The notes: generated from the letters alone by a model not told the origin. A stretch of 64,000 nucleotides of DNA from Rossellomorea aquimaris (GCF_000935355.1 NZ_JXZC01000005.1:124001-188000); one strand, 5' to 3'; positions 16,726 to 25,090 are shown, counted from the stretch's first letter. Made by a program: numbers and translations.

Positions 16726-17898
16726 ATGAGTCGATTTACCATTCCACGCGATATTTATTTCGAAGAGAATGCACTTGAAGTGTTACGGTCTTTTGAAGGT
16801 AAAAAAGCCGCACTTGTTATTGGAGGAGGTTCTGTTAAACGTAACGGAAACCTCACCAAGGTACAGAAACACCTAGCAGCTGCCAATATAGAAACAAAAG
16901 TTTTGGAAGGTTACAATACAGAGCCGACCTTTGAAATGGTTAAAAAAGGAGCAAAAGACCTGGAGGAGTTCCAGCCGGATTGGATAATCGGCATCGGCGG
17001 AGGATCAGCAATGGATTCTGCCAAAGCAATCTGGCTCTATTATGAGCACCCGGACCTTGCTTTTGAAGATGCAATTAAACCATTCGAACTGCCGCGTCTT
17101 CGCAATAAAGCGAAATTCGCCGGTATTCCGACGACAAGCGGAAGTGGTTCGGAAGTATCCAACCTTTCTGTTCTTGCCGATGAAACCACGAACGTGAAAT
17201 ATCCAGTTGCTGACTTCGAACTAACACCGGATGTCGCCATTATCGATCCGGTTATGATTAAAGAACTGCCGAAGCACATTGCTGCTTATACCGGTATGGA
17301 CGCATTCACGCATTCAATCGAAGCATATGTAGCTAAACCGCGCACAATGTATACGGATATCCTGTCACTAGGCGCAGCCGAAGTGATCAAAGATAATCTT
17401 CTTGCTTCTTATCAGGGAGACCAGGAAGCTGCTAAGAAAATGCACACTATTCAAGCAATGGCAGGCATGGCCTTTGCCAATGCTGTACTCGGTAATGTGC
17501 ACAGTCTTGCCCACAAAAGTGGTCCAACGTTCGGCATTCCGCATGGCTATGCCAATGCGATTTACCTGCCTTACGTCATCCAGTTTAACCGTGAGGTCGT
17601 GGAAGATCGCTTTGCTGAAATCGCCCGCCGTCTTAACCTGAAAGGCAATAACGATACCGAATTGACTGATTCTCTTGTTGAATATATCTATCAATTGAAC
17701 CAAGATCTCGGTCTTGCTACTACCCTTCAGGACTACGGTGTATCCGAAGAAGAGTTCAACAAGCATGTTGATACAATGGCTAAAAACGCTATGGAAGATC
17801 CATGCACAGGCACCAATCCACGTGAGACTAGTGAAGAACAAATGAAAGAGCTATTTAAAGCCGCTTTCTATGGCAAGGAATCTTTAGTGAAAGCGTAA
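16726..17898 (+). CDS. Iron-containing alcohol dehydrogenase
   Basis: This NAD(P)-dependent group III alcohol dehydrogenase oxidises alcohols or reduces aldehydes. It is 390 residues. The nucleotide motif GIGGGSAMDSAKAIW is near residue 90, and the TTSGSGSEVS segment is near 140. Metal ligands are the Asp and His of GMDAFTHSIEAY (about 190-197) and the two His of VHSLAHKSGPTFGIPHG (about 260-275). The start at 16726 has AAGGAGG 11 nt upstream and matches the family N-terminus. It looks close to Bacillus methanol/butanol dehydrogenases, but the substrate cannot be read from sequence. Apparently monocistronic. Confidence 0.9.
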   Translation: MSRFTIPRDIYFEENALEVLRSFEGKKAALVIGGGSVKRNGNLTKVQKHLAAANIETKVLEGYNTEPTFEMVKKGAKDLEEFQPDWIIGIGGGSAMDSAKAIWLYYEHPDLAFEDAIKPFELPRLRNKAKFAGIPTTSGSGSEVSNLSVLADETTNVKYPVADFELTPDVAIIDPVMIKELPKHIAAYTGMDAFTHSIEAYVAKPRTMYTDILSLGAAEVIKDNLLASYQGDQEAAKKMHTIQAMAGMAFANAVLGNVHSLAHKSGPTFGIPHGYANAIYLPYVIQFNREVVEDRFAEIARRLNLKGNNDTELTDSLVEYIYQLNQDLGLATTLQDYGVSEEEFNKHVDTMAKNAMEDPCTGTNPRETSEEQMKELFKAAFYGKESLVKA

Positions 17899-17918
17899 AG
17901 ATTAATTGAACAAATAAG

Positions 17919-17957
17919 CAAAGCAGAGCTTAGGGAATTTACCGGGCTCTGCTTTTT
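17919..17957 (+). terminator. Terminator of the alcohol dehydrogenase gene
   Basis: AAAGCAGAGC (17920-17929) pairs with GCTCTGCTTT (17946-17955) and ends in a T tract on the plus strand. Confidence 0.85.
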
Positions 17958-18044
17958 ACTGGTGAACATGATTCTTCCCCGCCTTCTATTCTTCCTCTTT
18001 TTCTTTCCGATTTACGGCATTTTGGGTGATCGTAGGTAGATACG

Positions 18045-18088
18045 ATAAGCAAAGGTAGAGGAAGGACCTTCACTCTACCTTTGCTTAT
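18045..18088. repeat. Near-perfect 44-bp palindrome upstream of glpP-like gene
   Basis: ATAAGCAAAGGTAGAG (18045-18060) and its exact complement (18073-18088) form a 16-bp stem. The 12-nt loop is itself palindromic (GAAGGACCTTC). There is no T tract on either strand, so it is not an ordinary terminator. It lies about 80 nt before the predicted start of the GlpP-like gene. Confidence 0.7.
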
Positions 18089-18166
18089 TCCTCTCAACCC
18101 CCATAAACAACTATGCTATACTAAAAGAAAAAACACTATTCAGATTATTAAAAGGGGGCCACGGTC

Positions 18167-18736
18167 ATAAAACCAAACATTATCGACATCGTTCAATCCC
18201 AGGTCATCGCTTCCATCAAGGAAGAAAAGGACCTCGACAAAGCCATACAGTCAAACGCCAACATCGTTTTCATCCTAACCGGTAATTTGATTACAATGGA
18301 CGGGTATCTGAAAAAACTGAAGGAAGCCGGTAAAACCACGTTTATACATATTGATTTCATCGATGGGCTGTCCAATACGAAGAGTGCCATTAAATACATA
18401 GCAGAAATCTGGAAGCCCGCTGGCATCATCACGACGAGGAGCAACCTGATCAAATATGCAAAGGAAGAAGGATTGATGACGATACAGCGGCTTTTTCTTA
18501 TCGACCGCAATGCCCTTGACAAAGGAATTGATATCGCACAGAACTGCAAGCCGGATGCGATTGAAGTCCTTCCTGGTCTCATGCCGTCCATCATTGATAA
18601 ACTGACGACCATGACTACGCTGCCCATCATCGCTGGTGGCCTGATCAGTAATAAGGAAGATATTCTGAATGGACTAAGAGCCGGTGCCCTCGCCATTTCT
18701 TCAGGTGATCCGAAGCTCTGGAATCTGGATTTTTAA
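18167..18736 (+). CDS. glpP: GlpP-family glycerol-3-phosphate responsive antiterminator
   Basis: GlpP proteins bind glycerol-3-phosphate and the leader of glp transcripts to prevent termination. The full-length frame gives 189 residues, the family length, with NIVFILTG, HIDFIDGLS, AGIITTRSN, IQRLFLID, IEVLPG, AGGLI and a C-terminal GALAISSGDPKLW. Homology starts right at 18167, where AAAAGGGGG is 8 nt upstream but the codon is ATA, not ATG. The first ATG (18296) would remove 43 residues of conserved barrel. An extended -10 (TGCTATACT) lies at 18114-18122. No glp target gene is in the window, so the symbol reflects family only. Confidence 0.8.
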   Translation: MKPNIIDIVQSQVIASIKEEKDLDKAIQSNANIVFILTGNLITMDGYLKKLKEAGKTTFIHIDFIDGLSNTKSAIKYIAEIWKPAGIITTRSNLIKYAKEEGLMTIQRLFLIDRNALDKGIDIAQNCKPDAIEVLPGLMPSIIDKLTTMTTLPIIAGGLISNKEDILNGLRAGALAISSGDPKLWNLDF

Positions 18737-18740
18737 CCAA

Positions 18741-18774
18741 AAAAAAGAGCTCAACCCCTGTTAAGTTGAGCTCC
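18741..18774 (-). terminator. Bidirectional hairpin terminator between glpP-like and mgtC-like genes
   Basis: GAGCTCAAC and GTTGAGCTC arms form the stem, with a T8 tract on the minus strand just after the MgtC-family stop. The convergent glpP-like gene ends at its other side. Confidence 0.8.
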
Positions 18775-18782
18775 ACCTGTAT

Positions 18783-19316
18783 TTATGTTCCTACTTTTTC
18801 TTCTTCCTCTTCTGTCTTACTTTTTTTCCGTGTCCATGGAAGAGGAAATGACGTGATTTCATGCTCTTCAAAGAAGTTTCCTATCTTCGTAATGATAAAG
18901 GTTACGAATGTCGCAAAGATGACAATGGAATAGAACCCCGCTCCGATACCAATCCCGATTCCCCCAACGTAGAAAATCATCGCAGCCGACGTCAGTCCTT
19001 TCACCCGCAATCCATCTTTCAGAATCACACCGGCTCCGAGGAAACCGAGCCCCGATACGATCTGCGCCGCCAGACGAAACGGATCCATCACTTTTCCGCT
19101 GTCCGGTTGACTGAGCATATTCGCCCCTTCGATCGAGACGATTGTGATCAATGTACAGGCCACCGATACATATGTATATGTTTTTAAACCAGCGGGTTTA
19201 TTTTTCGATGTCCTGTCCCATCCGATGATGAACCCTAATACAGCACTGACCAGTATCCTGAAATAGATATCATGCTGCCAGAAAAATTCCGTTGCTTCAT
19301 TCATGTAATGCGCCAT
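18783..19316 (-). CDS. MgtC/SapB family membrane protein
   Basis: This is an inner-membrane protein with four to five hydrophobic segments. MgtC relatives support growth at low magnesium by modulating membrane energetics. It is 177 residues. Family segments are VLGFIIGWDRTSKNKPAGLKT, RLAAQIVSGLGFLGAGVIL and VKGLTSAAMIFYVGGIG, followed by an acidic tail. The start at 19316 has AAGGAGG 8 nt upstream; a longer frame to 19439 is unsupported. Upstream, AGAGATC and GATCTCT arms followed by TTTTTCATTT could be an attenuator, but I cannot identify an M-box. Confidence 0.85.
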   Translation of the reverse strand: MAHYMNEATEFFWQHDIYFRILVSAVLGFIIGWDRTSKNKPAGLKTYTYVSVACTLITIVSIEGANMLSQPDSGKVMDPFRLAAQIVSGLGFLGAGVILKDGLRVKGLTSAAMIFYVGGIGIGIGAGFYSIVIFATFVTFIITKIGNFFEEHEITSFPLPWTRKKSKTEEEEEKVGT

Positions 19317-19553
19317 GCCGCCATCCTCCTTAAATGAAAAAGAGATCGCGCCACAAAACGAATGCCTGATTTCCCCACTCCAAAGTGAAAAAACCATACA
19401 GTTCGCTTCATAGGTGATCTCTTCTCCTCTTCCTACCAAGCTTCATTCCTCTTAATATTCCTTTAATCATACATCAATCTTTCTCTCATTTCAATGATAT
19501 ATCTAAAAATTCTAAATTTTAAAGAATGTGCATTGCCACTCTCAATCTCCCAT

Positions 19554-19655
19554 TGTATGATGGAGTTAGTAAGATTATATAGCGGGTAGAGATGAGGAGA
19601 ACCCTGTGTCAATTCGTGTGTACGATGATCGTGCACTCCATTGCCATGGGGTTCT
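19554..19655 (+). promoter_or_regulatory. Promoter and structured leader of the secreted FN3 protein
   Basis: TTGTAT and TATATA with a 16-bp gap (19554-19581) form a plausible SigA promoter. The leader then has a nested hairpin: outer arms AGAACCC (19598-19604) and GGGTTCT (19649-19655), inner stem GTGTACGAT/ATCGTGCAC (19616-19634), followed by TTTTCATTT. It could be an attenuator. I cannot match it to a known riboswitch. Confidence 0.45.
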
Positions 19656-19698
19656 TTTCATTTATACATAAATACGATTTTAAAAGGAGGAAATGAAG

Positions 19699-22683
19699 TT
19701 GAAAAACAGATCTATCAGCCCTATAGTCGCCCTTCTTGCTTTAGGAATCGCAGGACTCTTATTGCTTCATGCTCACAGCGCGAGTGCGAATGAAACCACC
19801 CCGCCTCTTGTCATCACAGAAATCGTCACCAAATCCGCTGGCTCCGGACAGCCCTATGAGTACGTCGAAATCTATAATACGACCTCAGAAGCCATCAATC
19901 TACAAGATTATCAACTCCAATACTTCACGAGTAACTTCTCAAGCCCGGCCAACCGATGGCCCACCGAAGACAAAACCATCCAGCCGAAAGAATCCCTGGT
20001 CCTCTGGTTAAAGAAATTCGCTTATCCTGATGTACCGCTGTGGGACTTCAACTCCAACTATGACATGTACCTCACTCCCGATGACGTATACGAAATCAAA
20101 CTGACGACTTCCGGTCAGGGACTGCATGACAGCAGCCTTCGCCAGGTAGGGATTGCGGATGCGGAGGACAATATTCTCAGTACTGCGCTCATCAATGATA
20201 GGGTAGTCGATGGCATCACAAACCGAAGTATCATTTACAAGGCAACTAGCTCAGCAGCAATGCAGAAGCTCCGAAACGATGAAGAACCGACTCCTGGCAC
20301 CCTGCTGGCTGAACAAGTGATAGGTCCTGCGACACCAACCAACCTGACTGCAACTCCCGCCAACCAATCGGTCACCCTTGAGTGGGAAGCTTCAGAAGGT
20401 GCAGTCTCCTATACGATCTACCACTCGGATGGAACGACTACTTCAACGGACACGACCACTTCAACCATCGATGGATTGGAAAATGGGCAGGTATACACAT
20501 ACCGGGTGACGGCTGTGGACTCGGAAGGTAACGAATCCCCGGCAACAAAAGAAGTCCGGGCTGTCCCACAGGAGGTCGTGGACAGTGAAGCCCCTGCCAC
20601 CCCAACCGGACTGAAAGGAACTCCAGGCAGTGATCATGTCAAGTTATTGTGGACCACCAATACAGAAAGTGATCTTGCAGGATACCGCGTCTACATTAAC
20701 GGAACACTTTACGGTACAGTCGCCCCTGACAAGAAGAGTTTGATTATCTCCCCTCTGGAATTGAACAGGGAGTACTCTTTCGAGGTAACGGCACTCGATC
20801 AAGTCGGAAACGAATCGGAAGCTACAGCACCACTCGTCACAGGTCCGACAGAAAACGTACCGACACCCAACCTGCTGATCACCGAATTGATTCCGAACAC
20901 CGATAACTACGCAGGTTATGATGCCTTCGAATACCTTGAGCTATATAACAACAGCCCGGACCCGATCGATCTGAAGGGGTATCGATTCGCTTCCTATAAC
21001 TGGGATGAAGAAATCCGGGACACTCACATCTTGAAGCCTTGGGATACAGTGGTGATTTGGACTAGAAATACAGCCATCAACCCTATTTCCCTCAAAGCTT
21101 TCAATTATAACTATTTCTATTCGTACAAAAGCAAATATCTTCAAGAAGAGGATACGATCGTCCTCGGGGATATCGCCGGCCTGGTCAACGGTGGCAATAC
21201 CCTGACCGTTTATGACCCTGATGGACTCGAAGTCGTCAGAGCAGAATATACCAGAGAGGACGTTTCTCTAAAACAAACCGTCACTTATACCTATCCAAAA
21301 GATAATACCCGGACAATGGAAAAATTGGCAGCTGGCCAATATCCGACTCCGGGATGGGTTGTTGAAGATCAAGCACCGGATCGTCCCGTGTCAGATGAAG
21401 AACCACCGCAATCACCGACCAACCTTGAGGCAGCTCCGGGCAACGGGGAAGCCGTTTTAACCTGGGAAGCTTCACCTGAATCCGATCTATACCGTTATCA
21501 CATTTACAAAGATGGCGAACTTGAATACTCCGTAGATCCATCCAAGACGGAATTTACACTCTATACATTGGTTGGTAATCAAACATACTCGTTACAAGTA
21601 AGTGCAGAGGATACATCAGGGAATGTATCGGAGAAATCAGATTCTGTATCCGTCACACCGGAACACCAGATCATCACGCAGCTGGAACGGTGGGAACATG
21701 AAAAAGATCCCGCCTACCAAGGTTTATGGGATATCAGTTCCGACGGACCGGTGATCGCAGGACTATCCCAGGGACTCGTTCCTCAAGGATTGACCTATTA
21801 TAAGAAAAAAGACTGGCTGCTTACCGTAAGCTACGTCGATGATGGGATTCGGCCGGGTACCATTACCGTAACAGATCGTACAACTGGAGAATTGGTGAAA
21901 TCCGTTGTTCTTTACAATACGGACGGCACACCGTATACCGGTCATGCAGGCGGAGTCACCGTCAGTCGTGATCACGGCTGGGTAGCATCCGAAAATCACT
22001 TGTTCAGCTTCAATTTAAGCGACCTGGAACAAGCAGAAAATAACGGAGAAATCCAGTTCACTAAACAAACTCCATTACCGGTCGAAGCAGCTTACACCGT
22101 ATATGATGAAGGCATCCTCTGGGTCGGGGAATTCTATGAGGCAAACGCCTACCCGACCGATCCCTCTCATCATATCGAGAACCGGGAAGGGGAAATGCAT
22201 TACGCCTGGATGATCGGATTTGATTTGGAACGGAACAACGACATGCTTAGTGAAGAGCATTGGAATGGCTCGCCTGACCACAATGCCGTGCCGGATTACG
22301 TTCTCTCTACAACAGGAAAAGTCCAGGGAGCGATCATGCAGAAGGCGGCAAGGAACGGCGTCACTCTCAGCACCTCCTACGGAAGAGCCAACGACAGCGT
22401 TCTATACCGATATGAATACCCGTTAAAAGAAGACCCTCATGCCCATGTAACCATTGATGGAAAGCAAGTACCTCTCTGGTTCCTTGATGGCCACACGGCA
22501 AAACCGCGTCAGAGCATAGAAGCCATTCCGATGCCTGAGGGAATCGTGGAAGTACAAAAAGAGCTCTATGTCGTTTTTGAATCTGGGGCAGATAAATATC
22601 GTTATACGACCACCTATCCGATGGACCGGATGCTTAAGATCGATATGAAGAAATTGATGAAGGATGATAAGGGGATTGAATAG
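19699..22683 (+). CDS. Large secreted protein with lamin-tail and fibronectin type III domains
   Basis: Exported protein of 994 residues. The signal peptide (KNRSISPIV, hydrophobic core, cleavage after SASA) is followed by a lamin-tail domain (LVITEIVTKSAG, YEYVEIYN; about 35-170). Then come two FN3 domains (about 205-385), a second lamin-tail domain (LLITELIPNTD; about 390-540), a third FN3 (about 565-655), and a C-terminal region of about 335 residues with beta-propeller-like repeats of unknown function. I prefer the TTG at 19699, 8 nt from AAAGGAGG; the ATG at 19693 leaves only 2 nt. Lamin-tail domains often bind surfaces or accompany nucleases and phosphoesterases. Role unknown; monocistronic. 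Confidence 0.75.
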   Translation: MKNRSISPIVALLALGIAGLLLLHAHSASANETTPPLVITEIVTKSAGSGQPYEYVEIYNTTSEAINLQDYQLQYFTSNFSSPANRWPTEDKTIQPKESLVLWLKKFAYPDVPLWDFNSNYDMYLTPDDVYEIKLTTSGQGLHDSSLRQVGIADAEDNILSTALINDRVVDGITNRSIIYKATSSAAMQKLRNDEEPTPGTLLAEQVIGPATPTNLTATPANQSVTLEWEASEGAVSYTIYHSDGTTTSTDTTTSTIDGLENGQVYTYRVTAVDSEGNESPATKEVRAVPQEVVDSEAPATPTGLKGTPGSDHVKLLWTTNTESDLAGYRVYINGTLYGTVAPDKKSLIISPLELNREYSFEVTALDQVGNESEATAPLVTGPTENVPTPNLLITELIPNTDNYAGYDAFEYLELYNNSPDPIDLKGYRFASYNWDEEIRDTHILKPWDTVVIWTRNTAINPISLKAFNYNYFYSYKSKYLQEEDTIVLGDIAGLVNGGNTLTVYDPDGLEVVRAEYTREDVSLKQTVTYTYPKDNTRTMEKLAAGQYPTPGWVVEDQAPDRPVSDEEPPQSPTNLEAAPGNGEAVLTWEASPESDLYRYHIYKDGELEYSVDPSKTEFTLYTLVGNQTYSLQVSAEDTSGNVSEKSDSVSVTPEHQIITQLERWEHEKDPAYQGLWDISSDGPVIAGLSQGLVPQGLTYYKKKDWLLTVSYVDDGIRPGTITVTDRTTGELVKSVVLYNTDGTPYTGHAGGVTVSRDHGWVASENHLFSFNLSDLEQAENNGEIQFTKQTPLPVEAAYTVYDEGILWVGEFYEANAYPTDPSHHIENREGEMHYAWMIGFDLERNNDMLSEEHWNGSPDHNAVPDYVLSTTGKVQGAIMQKAARNGVTLSTSYGRANDSVLYRYEYPLKEDPHAHVTIDGKQVPLWFLDGHTAKPRQSIEAIPMPEGIVEVQKELYVVFESGADKYRYTTTYPMDRMLKIDMKKLMKDDKGIE

Positions 22684-22796
22684 CACGTAAAAGGAAGTGG
22701 CGATCAATTTCAGGGGGTCCGTTTAGGAAATAAAAACAAATTGTCATCCAATTTCACAGCAGAAATAGCAGTTAAATAACAATGTATTTAGCAGTT

Positions 22797-22826
22797 AAAC
22801 CTCCAGAACTAAGAGTCTGGGGGTTT
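22797..22826 (+). terminator. Terminator after the FN3 protein
   Basis: AAACCTCCAGA and TCTGGGGGTTT form an 11-bp stem with one mismatch; a T-rich tail follows on the plus strand. It marks the left end of the cassette-like array. Confidence 0.8.
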
Positions 22827-22836
22827 ATTTTAATAT

Positions 22837-22873
22837 CTTCTTATTCCGTTAGCGCTACCGTTAGTTGAATACG
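22837..22873 (-). repeat. Array repeat H (left-end half-site)
   Basis: On the minus strand it reads ATTCAACTAACGGTAGCG followed by CTAACGGAATAAGAAG. It resembles the first motif of repeat E (TATTCAAGTAACGGGGGCG) and lies 3 nt past the SUKH stop. It lacks the GGGCAGTTTAAT motif seen at internal junctions. Confidence 0.55.
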
Positions 22874-22876
22874 AAT

Positions 22877-23317
22877 TTATTCATCCTCAAAATCATCCTC
22901 ATTCTCTTCTTTTGATATTGAAATTATAAATTCTTTCAAATCAGGAGCATATTCTTCAAGTTCTCCATCTTCGTGATACCAAAGATAAATTATATCCCCC
23001 ATTATTCCGTCTTTTACTTTTAGACATAATCTATCTCCCGAACCGTCATCACCTATTGCAATTAAATCTTCCAACATATAATCTTCTCTGACTTCAGCAT
23101 TTTGTCTAACAATATCATCACAGGTCTTTTTAGGATTTCTATTGTCTTTGATAGGATAAAGTATCCATTCACCTATTTCTGCATTATTAACCAACTTGAA
23201 AAGTTCTTTATATTGTTCTGGAAAAACTGCACCTAACTTATCTTCTGCTGCTTTTATATCGGATTCAGCTACCCCTAATTTCCTTGTATGAATTAGTTCT
23301 CTAACATCTTCTTTCAT
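22877..23317 (-). CDS. SMI1/KNR4 (SUKH) family protein
   Basis: SUKH proteins are commonly immunity proteins against polymorphic or contact-dependent toxins, acting in the cytoplasm. It is 146 residues. It opens with VAESDIKAAEDKLGAVFPEQYKELFKLVNNA, followed by the SUKH core with IAIGDDGSGDRLCL and LWYHEDGE, and has an acidic tail. No cognate toxin gene is adjacent, so an orphan immunity gene is the likely reading. It is flanked by repeats H and A and is AT-rich compared with the ribose or maltose regions. Confidence 0.8.
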   Translation of the reverse strand: MKEDVRELIHTRKLGVAESDIKAAEDKLGAVFPEQYKELFKLVNNAEIGEWILYPIKDNRNPKKTCDDIVRQNAEVREDYMLEDLIAIGDDGSGDRLCLKVKDGIMGDIIYLWYHEDGELEEYAPDLKEFIISISKEENEDDFEDE

Positions 23318-23374
23318 TTAAAAAACACCTACCCTATTAGTTTATAGAGAAAATCCAACTTTATTTTACGTTAT

Positions 23375-23460
23375 CTTCTTCCATTAAACTGCCCTATAAC
23401 TGAACATAGAAAAAAAGCTAAAGTTCAGCTACCCAATCGATCTTCAGCTATAGCCCTCTT
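23375..23460 (-). repeat. Array repeat A (two-motif junction)
   Basis: Minus-strand order: GGGCTATAGCTGAAGATCG (motif 1), an AGCT-flanked turn followed by TTTTTTT, then TTCAGTTATAGGGCAG plus TTTAATGGAAG (motif 2). Motif 1 is shared with repeat B and motif 2 with all internal copies. It fills the gap between the lipoprotein stop and the SUKH start. Confidence 0.7.
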
Positions 23461-23479
23461 TAAAGGAACAACTCAAAAT

Positions 23480-23974
23480 CTAATCCATTTCCATAAAATC
23501 GATAAAGGGTCTTTCATCTTCCTTGTCCTTTGACCGATAAAATTTTAGAACTGCTTTCTCATACTCGTTCTCAGCATTAAAGTTTTCTTGATAATTCTCC
23601 CCAATATAAATTGCACGGTATTTATTGTCTTCTCCATCTAAAACATCCATAACTCCTGAAGAAAAGTGGTCATTTAACCCAGAAAAACTATCTGCAACAG
23701 ACAACCTAGCTGCTTCTTCACCCACCTCTGCTATCTTTACCTCACTGTATCGCATTTTTTTATTGTCCATTTCTTCTCTCGTTAAAAGTATTCTTTCTGG
23801 AACAGCTTCTTCCTGTGACACTTCTAGCTTCTCATAAACAATTGAGTCCCTAGAGTCAGGAGAACATCCTACAAGTAACAAAACAACCATAATTAAATAC
23901 ATACAGTTTTTGATTTTTATGCCCCCTTTATGAATTAGACGAAAGCCAAATTTATTAAGTTTTCGATATTCCAT
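23480..23974 (-). CDS. Small lipoprotein of unknown function
   Basis: It encodes a lipoprotein signal (CMYLIMVVLLLVGCSPD, with the lipobox Cys about 37 residues into the longest frame) and a 125-residue hydrophilic mature part of unknown family. The start is uncertain. The ATG at 23974 lies inside repeat B, which also supplies AAAGGAG 7 nt upstream, but it gives an unusually long signal n-region. A second AAAGGGGG lies near 23930 with only ATC or ATA codons at good spacing. The protein may have lost its native ATG and now uses the repeat. No partner gene identified. Confidence 0.6.
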   Translation of the reverse strand: MEYRKLNKFGFRLIHKGGIKIKNCMYLIMVVLLLVGCSPDSRDSIVYEKLEVSQEEAVPERILLTREEMDNKKMRYSEVKIAEVGEEAARLSVADSFSGLNDHFSSGVMDVLDGEDNKYRAIYIGENYQENFNAENEYEKAVLKFYRSKDKEDERPFIDFMEMD

Positions 23975-24050
23975 TAAACTGCTCCTTTAATGGAGTATCG
24001 ATATTACTGATGACCTGCTCACGATCTTCAGCTATTGCCCTTTTATATTG
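23963..24050 (-). repeat. Array repeat B (two-motif junction with long hairpin)
   Basis: Motif 2 is a 39-nt hairpin at 23963-24001: TCGATATTCCATTAAA pairs with TTTAATGGAGTATCGA at 15 of 16 positions around a 7-nt loop. On the minus strand the loop flank reads AAAGGAGCAGTTTAATG, i.e. a ribosome binding site plus start codon. Motif 1 (AGGGCAATAGCTGAAGATCG, 24045-24020 region) matches repeat A. Confidence 0.75.
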
Positions 24051-24058
24051 AATGTTAG

Positions 24059-24946
24059 TTATTTAGCTTCTAAGAAGTTTTGTATTACCTCTACAAACTT
24101 CCCTGTTTCCTCTAAGTCAGGAAAGTGTGCACTTTTATCAAATAATACTAGGCTGCTATTTCTAAGTTTCTTATGTATGATTTTAGAAATAGGTATACCT
24201 GTATTTCTATCAAATACTCCTGTAATTATTATCGTTTGATTTTTTAATTCCTCTAAGCGAAATAATAAAGGAACTTCTAACGGATTGTTTGTGAGGGCGT
24301 TCATCATTAAGCCTGTATTCATCATATTACTTTCTTCCCATAACTCTCTGTTTCTTCCTGCCACTTTTTTATTCTCAAATAATAATGAATCGACAGTTTC
24401 AGGATCAACTAGCTCCCAAACATTGTTATAGATATCTCCTAAAACCATTCCTTCTTGATGAAGCATAGAAATTTCTTTATATAAAGAGGGGGGTGCTATG
24501 GACATAAAACCTGTTATTTGAATCATTTTTTGAATATCAGTATTCATTAAACTAGGAGCTGACAGAATAATTTGGTTTATTTCTTCAGGGAGTGCACTTG
24601 AAATTTCAAGGGCTAACTCTCCGCCAAAAGAATATCCAAGAAGATCTACCTTTTCTGCCCCTAACCATCTCTTTAATTCTTTAAAATCACTAATAAGATG
24701 ATTAATTGTATAATCTTCATCCGATTCTGGCTTTTTGGACCTACCACATCCACGCTGTTCATAATAAATTATTGTCCTTGTTTGCGATAACAAAGGTCCT
24801 GCAGTTCTTTCAAAAACATAGTGATTACCGCCTGGTCCCCCGTGAATAATAATCAATGGTATTGTTCTATTTTCAATGCCCTCAACTTTTACCCAATGAT
24901 CAATTCCATTTAAATTAACGGTGAACTCCCCATTCAAAAAATTCAT
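24059..24946 (-). CDS. Alpha/beta hydrolase (proline iminopeptidase-like)
   Basis: Cytoplasmic hydrolase of 295 residues. The oxyanion/prolyl aminopeptidase motif HGGPGG is near residue 40, YYEQRGCGRS near 70, and nucleophile elbow GYSFGG near 122. A late Asp (TGVFDRNTG) and His (SAHFPDLE) complete a plausible triad. The start at 24946 (MNFLNGEFTV) has AAGGAG 10 nt upstream. A longer frame to 25021 only translates repeat C. The substrate is unknown. Flanked by repeats B and C. Confidence 0.82.
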   Translation of the reverse strand: MNFLNGEFTVNLNGIDHWVKVEGIENRTIPLIIIHGGPGGNHYVFERTAGPLLSQTRTIIYYEQRGCGRSKKPESDEDYTINHLISDFKELKRWLGAEKVDLLGYSFGGELALEISSALPEEINQIILSAPSLMNTDIQKMIQITGFMSIAPPSLYKEISMLHQEGMVLGDIYNNVWELVDPETVDSLLFENKKVAGRNRELWEESNMMNTGLMMNALTNNPLEVPLLFRLEELKNQTIIITGVFDRNTGIPISKIIHKKLRNSSLVLFDKSAHFPDLEETGKFVEVIQNFLEAK

Positions 24947-24992
24947 AAATACTTTGCTCCTTATTAAAAATTGGAGATTGTAGCCTGCTAAT

Positions 24993-25085
24993 GACTTCAT
25001 TAAACTGCTCCTATAGTCCAATAAATAACTTCAACAAAAAGAAGCGTTAATCCTTCTTAGATCAACGCCCCCTATAATTGAAGAT
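24993..25085 (-). repeat. Array repeat C (two motifs with an internal terminator)
   Basis: Minus-strand order: GATCTTCAATTATAGGGGGC (motif 1), then a GCGTT/AACGC stem (25068-25044) followed by TTCTTTTT, then GACTATAGGAGCAG and TTTAATGAAGTC (motif 2). The central 40 nt are nearly identical to repeat E. Motif 2 again holds AGGAG 7 nt before an ATG. Confidence 0.75.
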
Positions 25086-25090
25086 CGCTA

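Noticed and set aside
19320..19440. M-box magnesium riboswitch before the MgtC-family gene
   Set aside because: Only a short AGAGATC/GATCTCT stem is visible; the conserved M-box core could not be found.
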